DNA of 39,998 bases from Candidatus Merdivivens pullistercoris (GTDB taxonomy: Bacteria > Bacteroidota > Bacteroidia > Bacteroidales > UBA932). How positions within the stretch are numbered: position 1 is the first letter of the stretch; every line of letters begins with the position of its first letter. The notes beneath the pieces were generated by a model, which saw only the letters and a program-made list of their open reading frames with translations, had not been told where the DNA came from and searched no databases. Of this stretch, positions 1 through 8,334 are shown piece after piece. The position numbers and the translations under genes were made by a program. The DNA lies in assembly GCA_017694935.1 (NCBI GenBank), contig JADIME010000037.1, positions 1 through 39,998 on the forward strand, in the 5' to 3' direction.

Positions 1-164
1 GTGGCATCATTCCGGCACGTTTTCGCCATTTTTATCGTAAAATAGCGCTGCTATTCTCCTCAAAAAACGACAAAAACCTGCGCGGAAGCTTGCCTCAAAT
101 GTTCTGAGAAAAAATTTTAAACAGCTTCTAAAAATATTGAGGTTAGTAAATATATTAAATTAGT

Positions 165-248
165 TGATTATCCGCAAAATTACCCCAAATATGATTGTGT
201 ATGCAATTACTGCTTTCATCTTCATAGGGGTAATTTTGCGGATAATCA
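165..248. repeat. Perfect 22-bp inverted repeat with 40-nt spacer
   Basis: Positions 165-186 and 227-248 are exact reverse complements over 22 bases, separated by 40 bases. The repeat begins 14 bases beyond the stop codon of the last BACON lipoprotein gene, so a role as a long 3' hairpin is possible, but no T-run follows it on the minus strand. Each arm contains TAATTTTG or its complement, matching the Bacteroidota -7 box and pointing outward; no -33 box is correctly spaced. The rest of 1-261 shows no gene. Confidence 0.85.
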
Positions 249-261
249 TTTAAAATTAAAA

Positions 262-1380
262 TTATTTAGTCATGAACTCTACTTTTGTCATTGCGGAATT
301 GAAAGTGTAGTCCCATATCTCCACACCGAATGCTATGGCATAGTATTCCGTGGCAGGTGCAAGGTCGTTTACTTCGATGCCCAGAGTATTGCCCATATAC
401 GCGAGCAGTCCCAATACATAACCGTATTCGTCCACGATTTCCTGCATTATCTCCTCGTCTGTCTTGTCCAAAGTCGTCTCTATCGCCGTGGCAAGGAAAT
501 AGGCGCTTTGATCGGAAGGGTACACATTCAGGACCGCGCTTGTGCTGCCTGCCGAAACTTCGATGTCGAAAGTGAGTCCGCCTATCTCGATTTCCTTTGT
601 CTTGAATTCAGGTCCCCAGTAAAAATCCGTCGTGAAGTTGCCGTCCAGATCCATGCCTACCGAGTAAGTCATGAACTCTGTTTCCGAAGTAAGTTTCGAA
701 TACTCATAATCATCGGTATATGCGCCAAAATTCAAGAATGACGGCAGATAATCGCTAATGGATTCATAACCGTTGAGCGCCGCGTCATTGTTCAATGTTT
801 CAAGAAGGTAATTTCCCATATTGGATTTGTCACCGACTTTCTCCTCGAAGTCCACCTTCCTCATGATCTGAGTACACCACCAGAGGTTCGGATCTATGCA
901 ACTCGATATCACCCTTGCGGAAGATGAGGTTATTTCTTCTTCAGGGACTTCTATGGTGAAAGGATCCTCTATGGGCTCCTGCTTGGACACACCGGCCTGG
1001 AGAATGACCGTCTCGAAAGTCTGAGGGTCGCCTGACGAGTATTCGTAAATGGCTGTTATGGTGCCTTGGCGTTCTTCTTCGGATTCATTCGGGGAGACAG
1101 TGAACGTAATGATTCCCGGGGTTTCACAGTTCAGTCCGCCAATCCAGTCTTTCTGTCCGGCTGATGCGCGTACAGTCCCGTCTTCGGCAGGATTTTCTAT
1201 ATTGTATGTGATTGTATATTCGCCTCCGTCCGCCGTCACTTCCATGCTGCCTCCTTCTATTGTAGAAGTAAACACAGGCTCTTGCCCGGGAACAGGATCG
1301 ACTCCCGTGTTCTCTTCGCAACTGACGGAAAAGAATACGGCGCTAAAGACGGCTGCTAAAAAATAAATATGCTTTTTCAT
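262..1380 (-). CDS. BACON-domain lipoprotein, short paralogue (paralogue 1)
   Basis: A predicted secreted, lipid-anchored protein of 372 residues with no known enzymatic role. A hydrophobic signal peptide ends at lipobox S-V-S-C with Cys21, followed by acidic residues, compatible with outer-membrane and possibly surface export. Residues about 35-130 form a BACON-type beta domain with the GG-x-Y-x-I and NPAEDG motifs shared with the three upstream paralogues. Residues about 145-372 hold two FN3-like modules, including the YPSDQSAY motif and an A-T-E-Y-Y-A-I-A strand. The protein stops at V-E-F-M-T-K, where the paralogues continue for another 150-200 residues, so the C-terminal module is absent. 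BACON domains often occur in glycan-binding or host-mucin-associated proteins of Bacteroidota; the ligand here is unknown. Confidence 0.85.
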   Translation of the reverse strand: MKKHIYFLAAVFSAVFFSVSCEENTGVDPVPGQEPVFTSTIEGGSMEVTADGGEYTITYNIENPAEDGTVRASAGQKDWIGGLNCETPGIITFTVSPNESEEERQGTITAIYEYSSGDPQTFETVILQAGVSKQEPIEDPFTIEVPEEEITSSSARVISSCIDPNLWWCTQIMRKVDFEEKVGDKSNMGNYLLETLNNDAALNGYESISDYLPSFLNFGAYTDDYEYSKLTSETEFMTYSVGMDLDGNFTTDFYWGPEFKTKEIEIGGLTFDIEVSAGSTSAVLNVYPSDQSAYFLATAIETTLDKTDEEIMQEIVDEYGYVLGLLAYMGNTLGIEVNDLAPATEYYAIAFGVEIWDYTFNSAMTKVEFMTK

Positions 1381-1414
1381 TGTAATGCAAGTTGAAATTA
1401 TTGTGGCAAAAAAA

Positions 1415-1448
1415 GCGGAAGGCGGCCCGCAACATGGCCGCCTTCTGC
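1415..1448 (-). terminator. Intrinsic terminator after paralogue 2
   Basis: Thirteen-base arms at 1415-1427 and 1436-1448 pair with one mismatch (GC-rich, 8-base loop). On the minus strand the hairpin is followed by seven T residues. It lies 5 bases past the stop of the lipoprotein gene at 1454-3055. Only about 34 bases separate it from the start of paralogue 1, and I see no convincing promoter there, so paralogue 1 may depend on read-through. Confidence 0.85.
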
Positions 1449-1453
1449 ATATT

Positions 1454-3055
1454 CTATTTGGTAATCAACATTGTAGGCGACATGGCCTTTACGGAACTTC
1501 CGCTGCTTCCGAAGAAATTATTGTAATACTCGTCGAACAATGCGTAATCGTGGGAAGTGCCGTCTTCGTCAAGATTAACAACTGTCAATGACATTTCACC
1601 GTTGTATCCTTCCGCATCTTTGCCTATGACACAAAGGCTGCACGGGTCATTATAACTCATGTATACAAGTCTTGCAGCATCGCCTTTGTTTACAAGGGAT
1701 CCTTGGACAAGCGTAGTCCTGTACAGCTCATATTGATCTACATCGCTCAGATCTCCTACGAATACCGCGCATACTGCGCTTGCGGCCGAATCATTGAAAC
1801 GGATGTCGAGCGCGGCTAAAAGATCTTCGCTTCCTGCCAACGATGCGTAATCAGGATTATAGTCCGTCAGGTCTGTAATAAGCCAATAGTTGTCCATGGA
1901 CCCTTCGGCGTATGCATCGCTTTTTTCCGGCTGTATTGTCTTGAACTCATATTTAAACAGACCGGTATTGTAAAAGCCTGTCTCAGGGTCTACTCCGAAA
2001 GCTATGGCGTAATAGTACAGATCGGGAATCATGCCGCCGGACTCAAGCCCTGTCAGGTCGTCTTGGTAAAGATTGTATATAAGATCCGCTCCATATTCTC
2101 CTAGTATGTCCATCATGATTTCATTGTCGTGGAATCCTGCGCCGAAATACGAACTGTCTATGAAAGTGGCATAATAATATGCCTCCTTGTCGGAAGGATA
2201 TACATTCATGGTAGCACTTGTTTCCATTGCGTCCACCTCAAACTCGAATGTCAGGTTCCCCTTGGGCGGGTCAGCCGTCGAAAACTCTTGGCCATAATGG
2301 AAGGCTGTTGTGAAATTCATGTTAAAATCAATGCCTACTGCATATGGGATGAAGTCGGTTTCCGGTATCAGGCCGGTCAGTACTTTATCCTGTTCTGAAC
2401 AGCCTTGAAAAAGGTATTCAGGCAGAAAATCCTTTATTGAAGTATAGCCATATGACAAGGCTATGTCCTGCAACACCGCAGTCAGGTATGATTGCATCAA
2501 GGATTCTATGCCGGCTATATTCAGATCGAAATCTTCTTTGTCTATTATATCCGCCGTCCAGTACAGTTCATCGTATTTGCATACGGCTTTGAGCGTTGCT
2601 TCGGATTCCGTGATATCGGTTACTTCTATAGAAAATGCATCGGCGTAATCAGGTTCCGTACCGGGGTCCGGCCCGTCCGCGCCTGAGGCCCCGTCCTGCG
2701 ATACGTATACTTCAAATGCCTGCCTTCCGCCGGGCCACTCATATGCAACGGAGATTGTCCCTTGGCGCGCTTCCTGAATCTCATTGGCCGCCACATCGAA
2801 GCTTACACTTCCCGATGTTTCAGTGTCCAGATTCTCAATCCAGTCGTTTTGCCCGGTAATGGCCGTCACTTCTCCGTCTTCTGCCGGGTTTTCGACAGAG
2901 TAGAAGATATTGAATCTTCCGCCGTCAGATGAAACATGTACTTCGGCTTCAGATGCCAGTGAAAATTCCGGCTGAAGGATGCTGCTTTCCTCGCATGAAA
3001 CGAGCGTGGCGGCGGCGACAAGTGTCGCCGCCATCATTCTAATATATTCCGCCAT
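1454..3055 (-). CDS. BACON-domain lipoprotein (paralogue 2)
   Basis: A predicted lipoprotein of 533 residues with signal peptide and lipobox L-V-S-C at Cys21 followed by E-E-S. Residues about 28-130 are a single BACON-like domain (NPAEDGEV motif, then a strand ending in V-S-Q-D-G). Two FN3-like modules follow (about 145-370) with the family motif YPSDKEAYYYATFID. The C-terminal module (about 375-533) has a DNYW motif and the shared N-P-D-Y and LFDEYYN segments. It starts 26 bases after the stop of paralogue 3, so the two are probably cotranscribed. The ATG used gives the same Cys21 spacing as all paralogues; internal Met7/Met8 are alternatives but would shorten the basic n-region. Function unknown; cell-surface binding is an inference. 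Confidence 0.85.
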   Translation of the reverse strand: MAEYIRMMAATLVAAATLVSCEESSILQPEFSLASEAEVHVSSDGGRFNIFYSVENPAEDGEVTAITGQNDWIENLDTETSGSVSFDVAANEIQEARQGTISVAYEWPGGRQAFEVYVSQDGASGADGPDPGTEPDYADAFSIEVTDITESEATLKAVCKYDELYWTADIIDKEDFDLNIAGIESLMQSYLTAVLQDIALSYGYTSIKDFLPEYLFQGCSEQDKVLTGLIPETDFIPYAVGIDFNMNFTTAFHYGQEFSTADPPKGNLTFEFEVDAMETSATMNVYPSDKEAYYYATFIDSSYFGAGFHDNEIMMDILGEYGADLIYNLYQDDLTGLESGGMIPDLYYYAIAFGVDPETGFYNTGLFKYEFKTIQPEKSDAYAEGSMDNYWLITDLTDYNPDYASLAGSEDLLAALDIRFNDSAASAVCAVFVGDLSDVDQYELYRTTLVQGSLVNKGDAARLVYMSYNDPCSLCVIGKDAEGYNGEMSLTVVNLDEDGTSHDYALFDEYYNNFFGSSGSSVKAMSPTMLITK

Positions 3056-3081
3056 AATGAAAAATCATGTTTTTGAACATA

Positions 3082-4893
3082 TTACTCATTATACAGCCGA
3101 TCAAAAAGACTGTAATCGGTGGATACGCCGTCTACGGTAGGAGTGATGCGGATTATGTATGCTTCATCGCCGTAGTTGCCGTTTTCATCCATTCCCAATA
3201 CGCAGACAGTATATTCAGTATCGTATTCCCAATTTACCATAGGAGCAGGATCTCCGGCATTGACGGGCGTTCCCATTATTTCGGTATTGTCCACTATCTC
3301 GGCATCGCTCAGATTAAAAAAGTTTTCGAACTGATAGTACATGGCTCTCGGTGTCGAACCTTCGAATACGATATCCAATGCTGCGACCGCCGGCCCGTAA
3401 AATACATTGCCATACTCGGGATTATGGCTGTTCAGACCGTCAATGTCCCAATATGTGACTTCAGCACTTGCGTACAGATCGCTCGAGGATTGACCTTCGA
3501 GGGTTCTGAACTCCAGCTTGGACAATACTGAGCAGGAACTTTGAGTATATGGGTCGACTCCGAAAGCGTATGCGTAGTATTCTGTGCCTGCCTTGAGATT
3601 CTTCACCGTATAGTTTGGCCTGTCACCGAGGAACGAAGAATAAATCAAATCGCTTCCGTATTCCTCGCATATTTCTTCCATAAGGCTTTCATCGGTATAG
3701 TAATCTTCGAACAGTTCCTTTTCTATTGCCGAACCAAAGAAGTATGTGCTTTGATCGGACGGGTAAAAGTTGAGTACCGCCGAATTGACATCAGGCACGA
3801 CTTCTATTTTCACACTGAAATCCGCTTTTTCGGTAGTGGTGAATTCCGGCCCGAACTGGAAATCGGTGATGAAATTCATACTGTAGTCCATGGCCACCGC
3901 GTATGTCATGTATGTCGTCCCTTCGGATAGATTCTGGTGTTGCCAATTCTCGCTCTTGTCTCCCGGAAGCAGGAAGAAGCCCATGAAACCTTCCATGTCT
4001 TCATATCCGTATTCCACGGCAAGAGTATAAAGCAAATCGATAAAATAATCCCTCATGGCCGACATGTCGCCGCCTATGCGCTCCTCGTATTCATCTTTGG
4101 ATATGATTTGCGCACGCCACAGCAATTCAGGGTAATTGCAGGAAGACTCTACCCATGCCATGGAAAAACTTACATCGTGGTACGATATGTTGAATGCATC
4201 CGGATACGAGTCTTCAAGGGAGGCCTGTACCACTTTTACCTGGATTGTCTGTTCATCATTTCCTTCATTATATGAGTATTTTACAGTTACGGTACCCTCG
4301 CGTGGCTCGCCGTCGTTCGCGGCCACTGTCACCATCAAGGACTGGCTGCCGATATTAGGGTCTGGCGTGATCCATGTGTCTCCAATGGCCGACACTTCAC
4401 CGTCGGAGGCAGGGTTGTCTATCTTGAACTTAATCTCGTATTGTCCCCCTTGGGCAGGTGCGGATATCTCGTCCTCGCTTGTAAGAGTAAGCACCGGATC
4501 AGGGGCAGGGGCAGGAGTGGTGCTGCCTTCCTGGATTACGTTTATCTCAAATGACTGAGTTTCTCCCGTATATTCGTAAAATACGCTGATTTTGCCTTCA
4601 CGCGGGGTTTCTGACTCGTTAGGCGTGACTTCAAAGACCACTTCTCCCGAGGTTTCGCAGTCGATTCCTGTTATCCATTCGGATTGCTCTGATGTTGCCG
4701 ACACCTTTCCGTCCTCGGCAGGATTTTCAATCGAGTAAGCGATCTTGAAAGTACCTCCCTCGGCAGGCGCATTGATGTCATCTGACGAGACAGCCCCGAA
4801 TACCGGTACAGGTGCTGGTTCCGGCTCTTCACAGCCAGTAAGTGCGGTAAAAGCGACAGACAAGACAGTCGCAAATAAAGATAAACGTTTCAT
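3082..4893 (-). CDS. BACON-domain lipoprotein with two BACON repeats (paralogue 3)
   Basis: A predicted 603-residue lipoprotein. A longer reading frame starts at 4929, but the ATG at 4893 gives MKRLSLFATVLS followed by lipobox L-T-G-C with Cys21, nearly identical to paralogue 4, so that start is preferred. A proline-rich linker precedes two BACON-like repeats (about 30-125 and 130-225), each with N-P-A-x-D-G-x-V. FN3-like modules follow, with YPSDQSTYFFGSAIE and a G-T-E-Y-Y-A-Y-A strand, then a C-terminal module with V-T-Y-W and L-F-D-R-L-Y-N at the very end. It lies downstream of the terminator of paralogue 4 and 26 bases upstream of paralogue 2. Role unknown. Confidence 0.85.
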   Translation of the reverse strand: MKRLSLFATVLSVAFTALTGCEEPEPAPVPVFGAVSSDDINAPAEGGTFKIAYSIENPAEDGKVSATSEQSEWITGIDCETSGEVVFEVTPNESETPREGKISVFYEYTGETQSFEINVIQEGSTTPAPAPDPVLTLTSEDEISAPAQGGQYEIKFKIDNPASDGEVSAIGDTWITPDPNIGSQSLMVTVAANDGEPREGTVTVKYSYNEGNDEQTIQVKVVQASLEDSYPDAFNISYHDVSFSMAWVESSCNYPELLWRAQIISKDEYEERIGGDMSAMRDYFIDLLYTLAVEYGYEDMEGFMGFFLLPGDKSENWQHQNLSEGTTYMTYAVAMDYSMNFITDFQFGPEFTTTEKADFSVKIEVVPDVNSAVLNFYPSDQSTYFFGSAIEKELFEDYYTDESLMEEICEEYGSDLIYSSFLGDRPNYTVKNLKAGTEYYAYAFGVDPYTQSSCSVLSKLEFRTLEGQSSSDLYASAEVTYWDIDGLNSHNPEYGNVFYGPAVAALDIVFEGSTPRAMYYQFENFFNLSDAEIVDNTEIMGTPVNAGDPAPMVNWEYDTEYTVCVLGMDENGNYGDEAYIIRITPTVDGVSTDYSLFDRLYNE

Positions 4894-4957
4894 GATAAAA
4901 AATGATTTAATACTTTGGTTGAAAAACAAGATAAGATTTACTTTTTATGATAAAATA

Positions 4958-4988
4958 TATCCCCTCCTGTGGAAAGTAGGAGGGGATA
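4958..4988 (-). terminator. Hairpin terminator after paralogue 4
   Basis: Arms 4958-4968 and 4978-4988 are perfect 11-base complements around a 9-base loop. Read on the minus strand the hairpin is followed by TATTTTATC. It lies 33 bases beyond the stop of the lipoprotein gene at 5022-6983 and separates that gene from paralogue 3. Confidence 0.8.
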
Positions 4989-5021
4989 GGTTGTCATTGC
5001 ATATGAACCGAAGTTATTTCG

Positions 5022-6983
5022 TTATTTCACACGGACAAACTTTGTAATCTTGCCGTTCGGCTCTGCCTGTTTCTTTGAAGATGCGGCAGTTATTACTGTG
5101 CGGGCCGGTGTTTCTGTCATTTCGACAGGTTTCTTGATCAACTCGCCCTGTGATACGGACGACACTGAATAACTGCTTCCGCCCATCAATGCGTTGTAGT
5201 ATTCATCAAACAATGCATAATCGGTAGACTTGCCGCTTTCAGGGAATGTAACTACGTCCATGTACATGTCACCATAGTTGCCGTTTGCATCCGTTCCTAT
5301 GACGCAGAGCGTAGTAGGATCGCTGTCGAATGCCACGTAGAACAGTGGAGCCGGATCTCCCTTGAGAGCTATGTCTCCCTGTGACAATGTAGCAGAATAC
5401 AGTTCATCTTTATCAGCTGCCGACTGGTCTCCTATCCAAAGGATATATATGCATGAAGTAGCTTCTTCGTTGTACTCGAAATCTACTGCAGCGAGGACAG
5501 GATTCGTAGGATCTGAAAGCAATCCGCTGTAGTCAGGATTGTATGCAGCCAAATCTTCTATCGACCAATAGTTGTCTATGCTTGCCGTTGCGTATGCGTC
5601 GGTAGGCTGGCTTTCGAGCGTAGTGAACTCGACTTTGGCCATTTCGGAATTGTATGTCAGTGCTGTTTCGTCCACACCGAATGCTACGGCGTAATAATGT
5701 GTCTGAGGAGACATTCCCGTAATCTCCAAACCTGTCTGATCTCCGTAATAACCCATTCCAAACATAATGTAAATGCCTATGTTGTTGATTATTTCGGTCA
5801 TTATGTCTTCATCGGTATATCCTGCATCATAGAAAGAATCGTCTATGACTGTAGTCCAATAGCATGCGCTTTTGTCAGATGGGTATACATCCAGAAGCAC
5901 ACTTGTGGTTTTAGGAGTGGTCTCGATGTCGAATGTCAGATTGCCGAGCTGCATTTCCAAAGTAGTGAAATCCTCTATGCAGAAATCAGTCGTAATATTT
6001 CCCTCCAAATCAACTCCTACGGCGTATGCCTTGTATGCTGTCTGTGGAGAAAGTCCTGTATATGTATAGTCGTCTTCGTCATAGTCATACGCAAAACCGC
6101 CGGCCAACAGATCCGGGATAGTCGTGTAGTTGTACTCTGCCATGTATTCAAGGACATAAAGGAAATACTCTTCCATGTCTCCTCCGTAGTAGTCGTAATC
6201 GGACTGGGACATGACATCTGCATGCCAAGTGAGAGAAGCGTCAAGACGCGTGGAGATTACATGTGCGGAGGAAGCCGTTATTTCATCCTCGGGTATTTCT
6301 ATGGTAAACGGAATTTCACCACTTGTTCCGCCGATCCCTTTTTGAGTGACTTTTACTGTGAAGGACTGAGGTTCTCCGCTCCATGTGTAAGTTACGGTTA
6401 CATTACCCTCGCGTGCTTCCTCGCTTTCATTGGCCGCTACTTTGACTGCGATTGAGGATGCGTTTACGGTAGTCGTGATCCAGCTGTCGGCCTCTGCTTT
6501 AAGCTCGCCGTCCTCGGCAGGGTTTTCCAAAGTGAAAGTGATTTCGAAATCTCCGCCTGTTGCTTCGGCAGCGATTTCGCTGTCACTTGTAAGAGTCAAT
6601 ACAGGATCTGCTCCTTTGGCTGCCTGTGTTACTTTTACAGTGAATGACTGCGGATCGCCGGAATATTCGTAAACGACAGTAACTTCGCCTTCACGCGGAG
6701 TCTCCGCCTCGTTAGGGGCTACTTTGAATGTTACTGTTCCTGAGGTTTCGCAATTGAAATCGCTGATCCAGTCGAATTGATCCGCTGTCGCGTGTACTTT
6801 TCCGTCTTCAGCAGGATTTTCCAAAGTGTAAGTGATTTCAAAATCACCTCCCACTGCGGGTACGACGATGTCTCCTTCTGTGGTGGATGTAAAGATAGGT
6901 TTAGGTGCTGTTTCATCCTTGCAGCCTGTAAGAGCCGTGAAAGCAATAACGAAGATTGCTGCTATCAAAGAAAAACGTTTCAT
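5022..6983 (-). CDS. BACON-domain lipoprotein with two BACON repeats and a C-terminal tail (paralogue 4)
   Basis: The longest of the four tandem paralogues (653 residues) and the first in transcription order. The signal peptide ends at lipobox L-T-G-C (Cys21), followed by K-D-E, resembling a Bacteroidota surface-export signal. Two BACON repeats (about 32-127 and 130-222) share N-P-A-E-D-G and E-A-R/P-R-E-G-x-V-T-V motifs and are more similar to each other than to the rest, suggesting internal duplication. FN3-like modules contain YPSDKSACYW and T-H-Y-Y-A-V-A-F-G. The C-terminal module has I-D-N-Y-W and LFDEYYN, then a tail of about 50 residues rich in S, T, K and P not seen in the other copies. 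The AT-rich 130 bases upstream probably hold its promoter, but I found no clean match. Confidence 0.85.
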   Translation of the reverse strand: MKRFSLIAAIFVIAFTALTGCKDETAPKPIFTSTTEGDIVVPAVGGDFEITYTLENPAEDGKVHATADQFDWISDFNCETSGTVTFKVAPNEAETPREGEVTVVYEYSGDPQSFTVKVTQAAKGADPVLTLTSDSEIAAEATGGDFEITFTLENPAEDGELKAEADSWITTTVNASSIAVKVAANESEEAREGNVTVTYTWSGEPQSFTVKVTQKGIGGTSGEIPFTIEIPEDEITASSAHVISTRLDASLTWHADVMSQSDYDYYGGDMEEYFLYVLEYMAEYNYTTIPDLLAGGFAYDYDEDDYTYTGLSPQTAYKAYAVGVDLEGNITTDFCIEDFTTLEMQLGNLTFDIETTPKTTSVLLDVYPSDKSACYWTTVIDDSFYDAGYTDEDIMTEIINNIGIYIMFGMGYYGDQTGLEITGMSPQTHYYAVAFGVDETALTYNSEMAKVEFTTLESQPTDAYATASIDNYWSIEDLAAYNPDYSGLLSDPTNPVLAAVDFEYNEEATSCIYILWIGDQSAADKDELYSATLSQGDIALKGDPAPLFYVAFDSDPTTLCVIGTDANGNYGDMYMDVVTFPESGKSTDYALFDEYYNALMGGSSYSVSSVSQGELIKKPVEMTETPARTVITAASSKKQAEPNGKITKFVRVK

Positions 6984-7112
6984 AATAGATAAATTTTAAT
7001 TAATAAATAAAGGTTTATTTCAAAAACGCGAGCAAGTTAATGTTTAATTTTTAAATTAACAAATATTTTAGTTAAAACTTAAAATAAACTTTTGCGTGCA
7101 GCTATGAAACTT

Positions 7113-8327
7113 TTACTTCTGCGCATATCTTTCGGCGGCCGACTTTCCAGCCGCGTTTCCGGTGGCCCAGGCTATCTGAAGATTGTAGCCGCCGGTATCC
7201 CCGTCAAGATCAATGATTTCCCCGGCGAAGAACAGTCCCGGAACCAGTTTGGACTCCATTGTTTTCGGGTTGATTTCCTTTGCCGGTACGCCACCGGCTG
7301 TTATCACGGCCCTTTCATAGCCGGTGTGGCTTTCTATGGCGAAATCCCATCTTTTCAAAGAAGAGTTCAGCCCGTAATGCCTGATGTTTGCTTTGTTGGT
7401 AGCCATGAACGCCCTCGCTATCGCGGCTGGAAGGAGCTTTTCAATCGGAAGGTTGCCTTTTGCCTGAAGCTGATCGTCGCTCAGGGCAGGTTTCAGGTCT
7501 ATGCGTGTTTTTACGGTGGAACCGTTACGCAATGCCTGCACGGCCTTCCTGCTTACCCTGAAGCCCAATGCCCCTTCAATGCCCCCGTCGGTAAAATCGA
7601 GTTCTCCGGTTTCTTCCTGCACCATATTGCCGTCCACGTACAGTCGCATGCATATATTTATAAGGTGTAGCCCCCGAAGCCACCTGGAAGACATATTGTA
7701 GCCGGCCGGTCTCAATGCCGTGAGCGAAGGGAAACACGGCGTAATCCTGTGCCCGAAATCCTCGGCAAACACATAACCGTCCCCTTCCGAGCCTGTTGCC
7801 GGGTAGGAGAGGCCTCCTGTTGAGATTATCACGGCTTTGGAATATGCCACCTGTCCGTTGGCGCAGCGTATCGTGAATGTCCCGTCTTCATCTTTTACTA
7901 TTCCGACGGCCTTGCATCCGCAGCGTATTTCTACGCCTTTTGCCTTCAAGGCGCGCACGAGCGCATCCACGACGTCCATCGCTTTCATAGATGCGGGGAA
8001 GACCCTTCGTCCGCGCTGTGTCACGCATTCAAGGCCTATTTTCTTGAAAAAGGATATGGTGTCCGAGGGGGAGAATGCTTCGAACGGGTGCCTTAACAGA
8101 GCGGCATCGGGATGTATGTGTGTTGAAAACTCTTCCCATCCGCAGGCATTCGTCAGGTTGCAACGTCCTTTGCCTGTGACGAGTATCTTTCGCCCGGGAC
8201 GCGGCATCTTTTCGAAGACGGTCACTTTGATGTTTCCGCCTGCTGGCTTTGCGGCTAAGGCCGCCATCATGCCGGCGGCCCCGCCACCGATTATTGCGAC
8301 ATCGATTATCCTGTCCTTTTTCCCCAT
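7113..8327 (-). CDS. HI0933/RdsA-family FAD-dependent oxidoreductase
   Basis: A cytoplasmic flavoprotein of 404 residues in the HI0933 (YhiN/BaiN/RdsA-like) family. The N-terminal Rossmann motif G-G-G-A-A-G at residues 14-19 binds FAD, followed by the family signature P-G-R-K-I-L-V-T-G-K-G-R-C-N-L-T-N at about 42-60. The C-terminus has the conserved D-G-D-T-G-G-Y-N-L-Q motif that closes the FAD site, and ends in W-A-T-G-N-A-A-G. Full length for the family. Physiological substrates are poorly defined; some annotations link the family to bile-acid or redox chemistry, which I do not infer here. It is the last gene of the dnaN operon, starting 7 bases after the FAH-like gene. Confidence 0.9.
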   Translation of the reverse strand: MGKKDRIIDVAIIGGGAAGMMAALAAKPAGGNIKVTVFEKMPRPGRKILVTGKGRCNLTNACGWEEFSTHIHPDAALLRHPFEAFSPSDTISFFKKIGLECVTQRGRRVFPASMKAMDVVDALVRALKAKGVEIRCGCKAVGIVKDEDGTFTIRCANGQVAYSKAVIISTGGLSYPATGSEGDGYVFAEDFGHRITPCFPSLTALRPAGYNMSSRWLRGLHLINICMRLYVDGNMVQEETGELDFTDGGIEGALGFRVSRKAVQALRNGSTVKTRIDLKPALSDDQLQAKGNLPIEKLLPAAIARAFMATNKANIRHYGLNSSLKRWDFAIESHTGYERAVITAGGVPAKEINPKTMESKLVPGLFFAGEIIDLDGDTGGYNLQIAWATGNAAGKSAAERYAQK

Positions 8328-8334
8328 CGTGCGT

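Noticed and set aside
115-129. A 15-base sequence (115-129) that is the exact complement of 35411-35425 just after etfA.
   Set aside because: A 15-base match between strands is expected about once by chance in 40 kb, and the flanks do not match, so it is not reported as a repeat.
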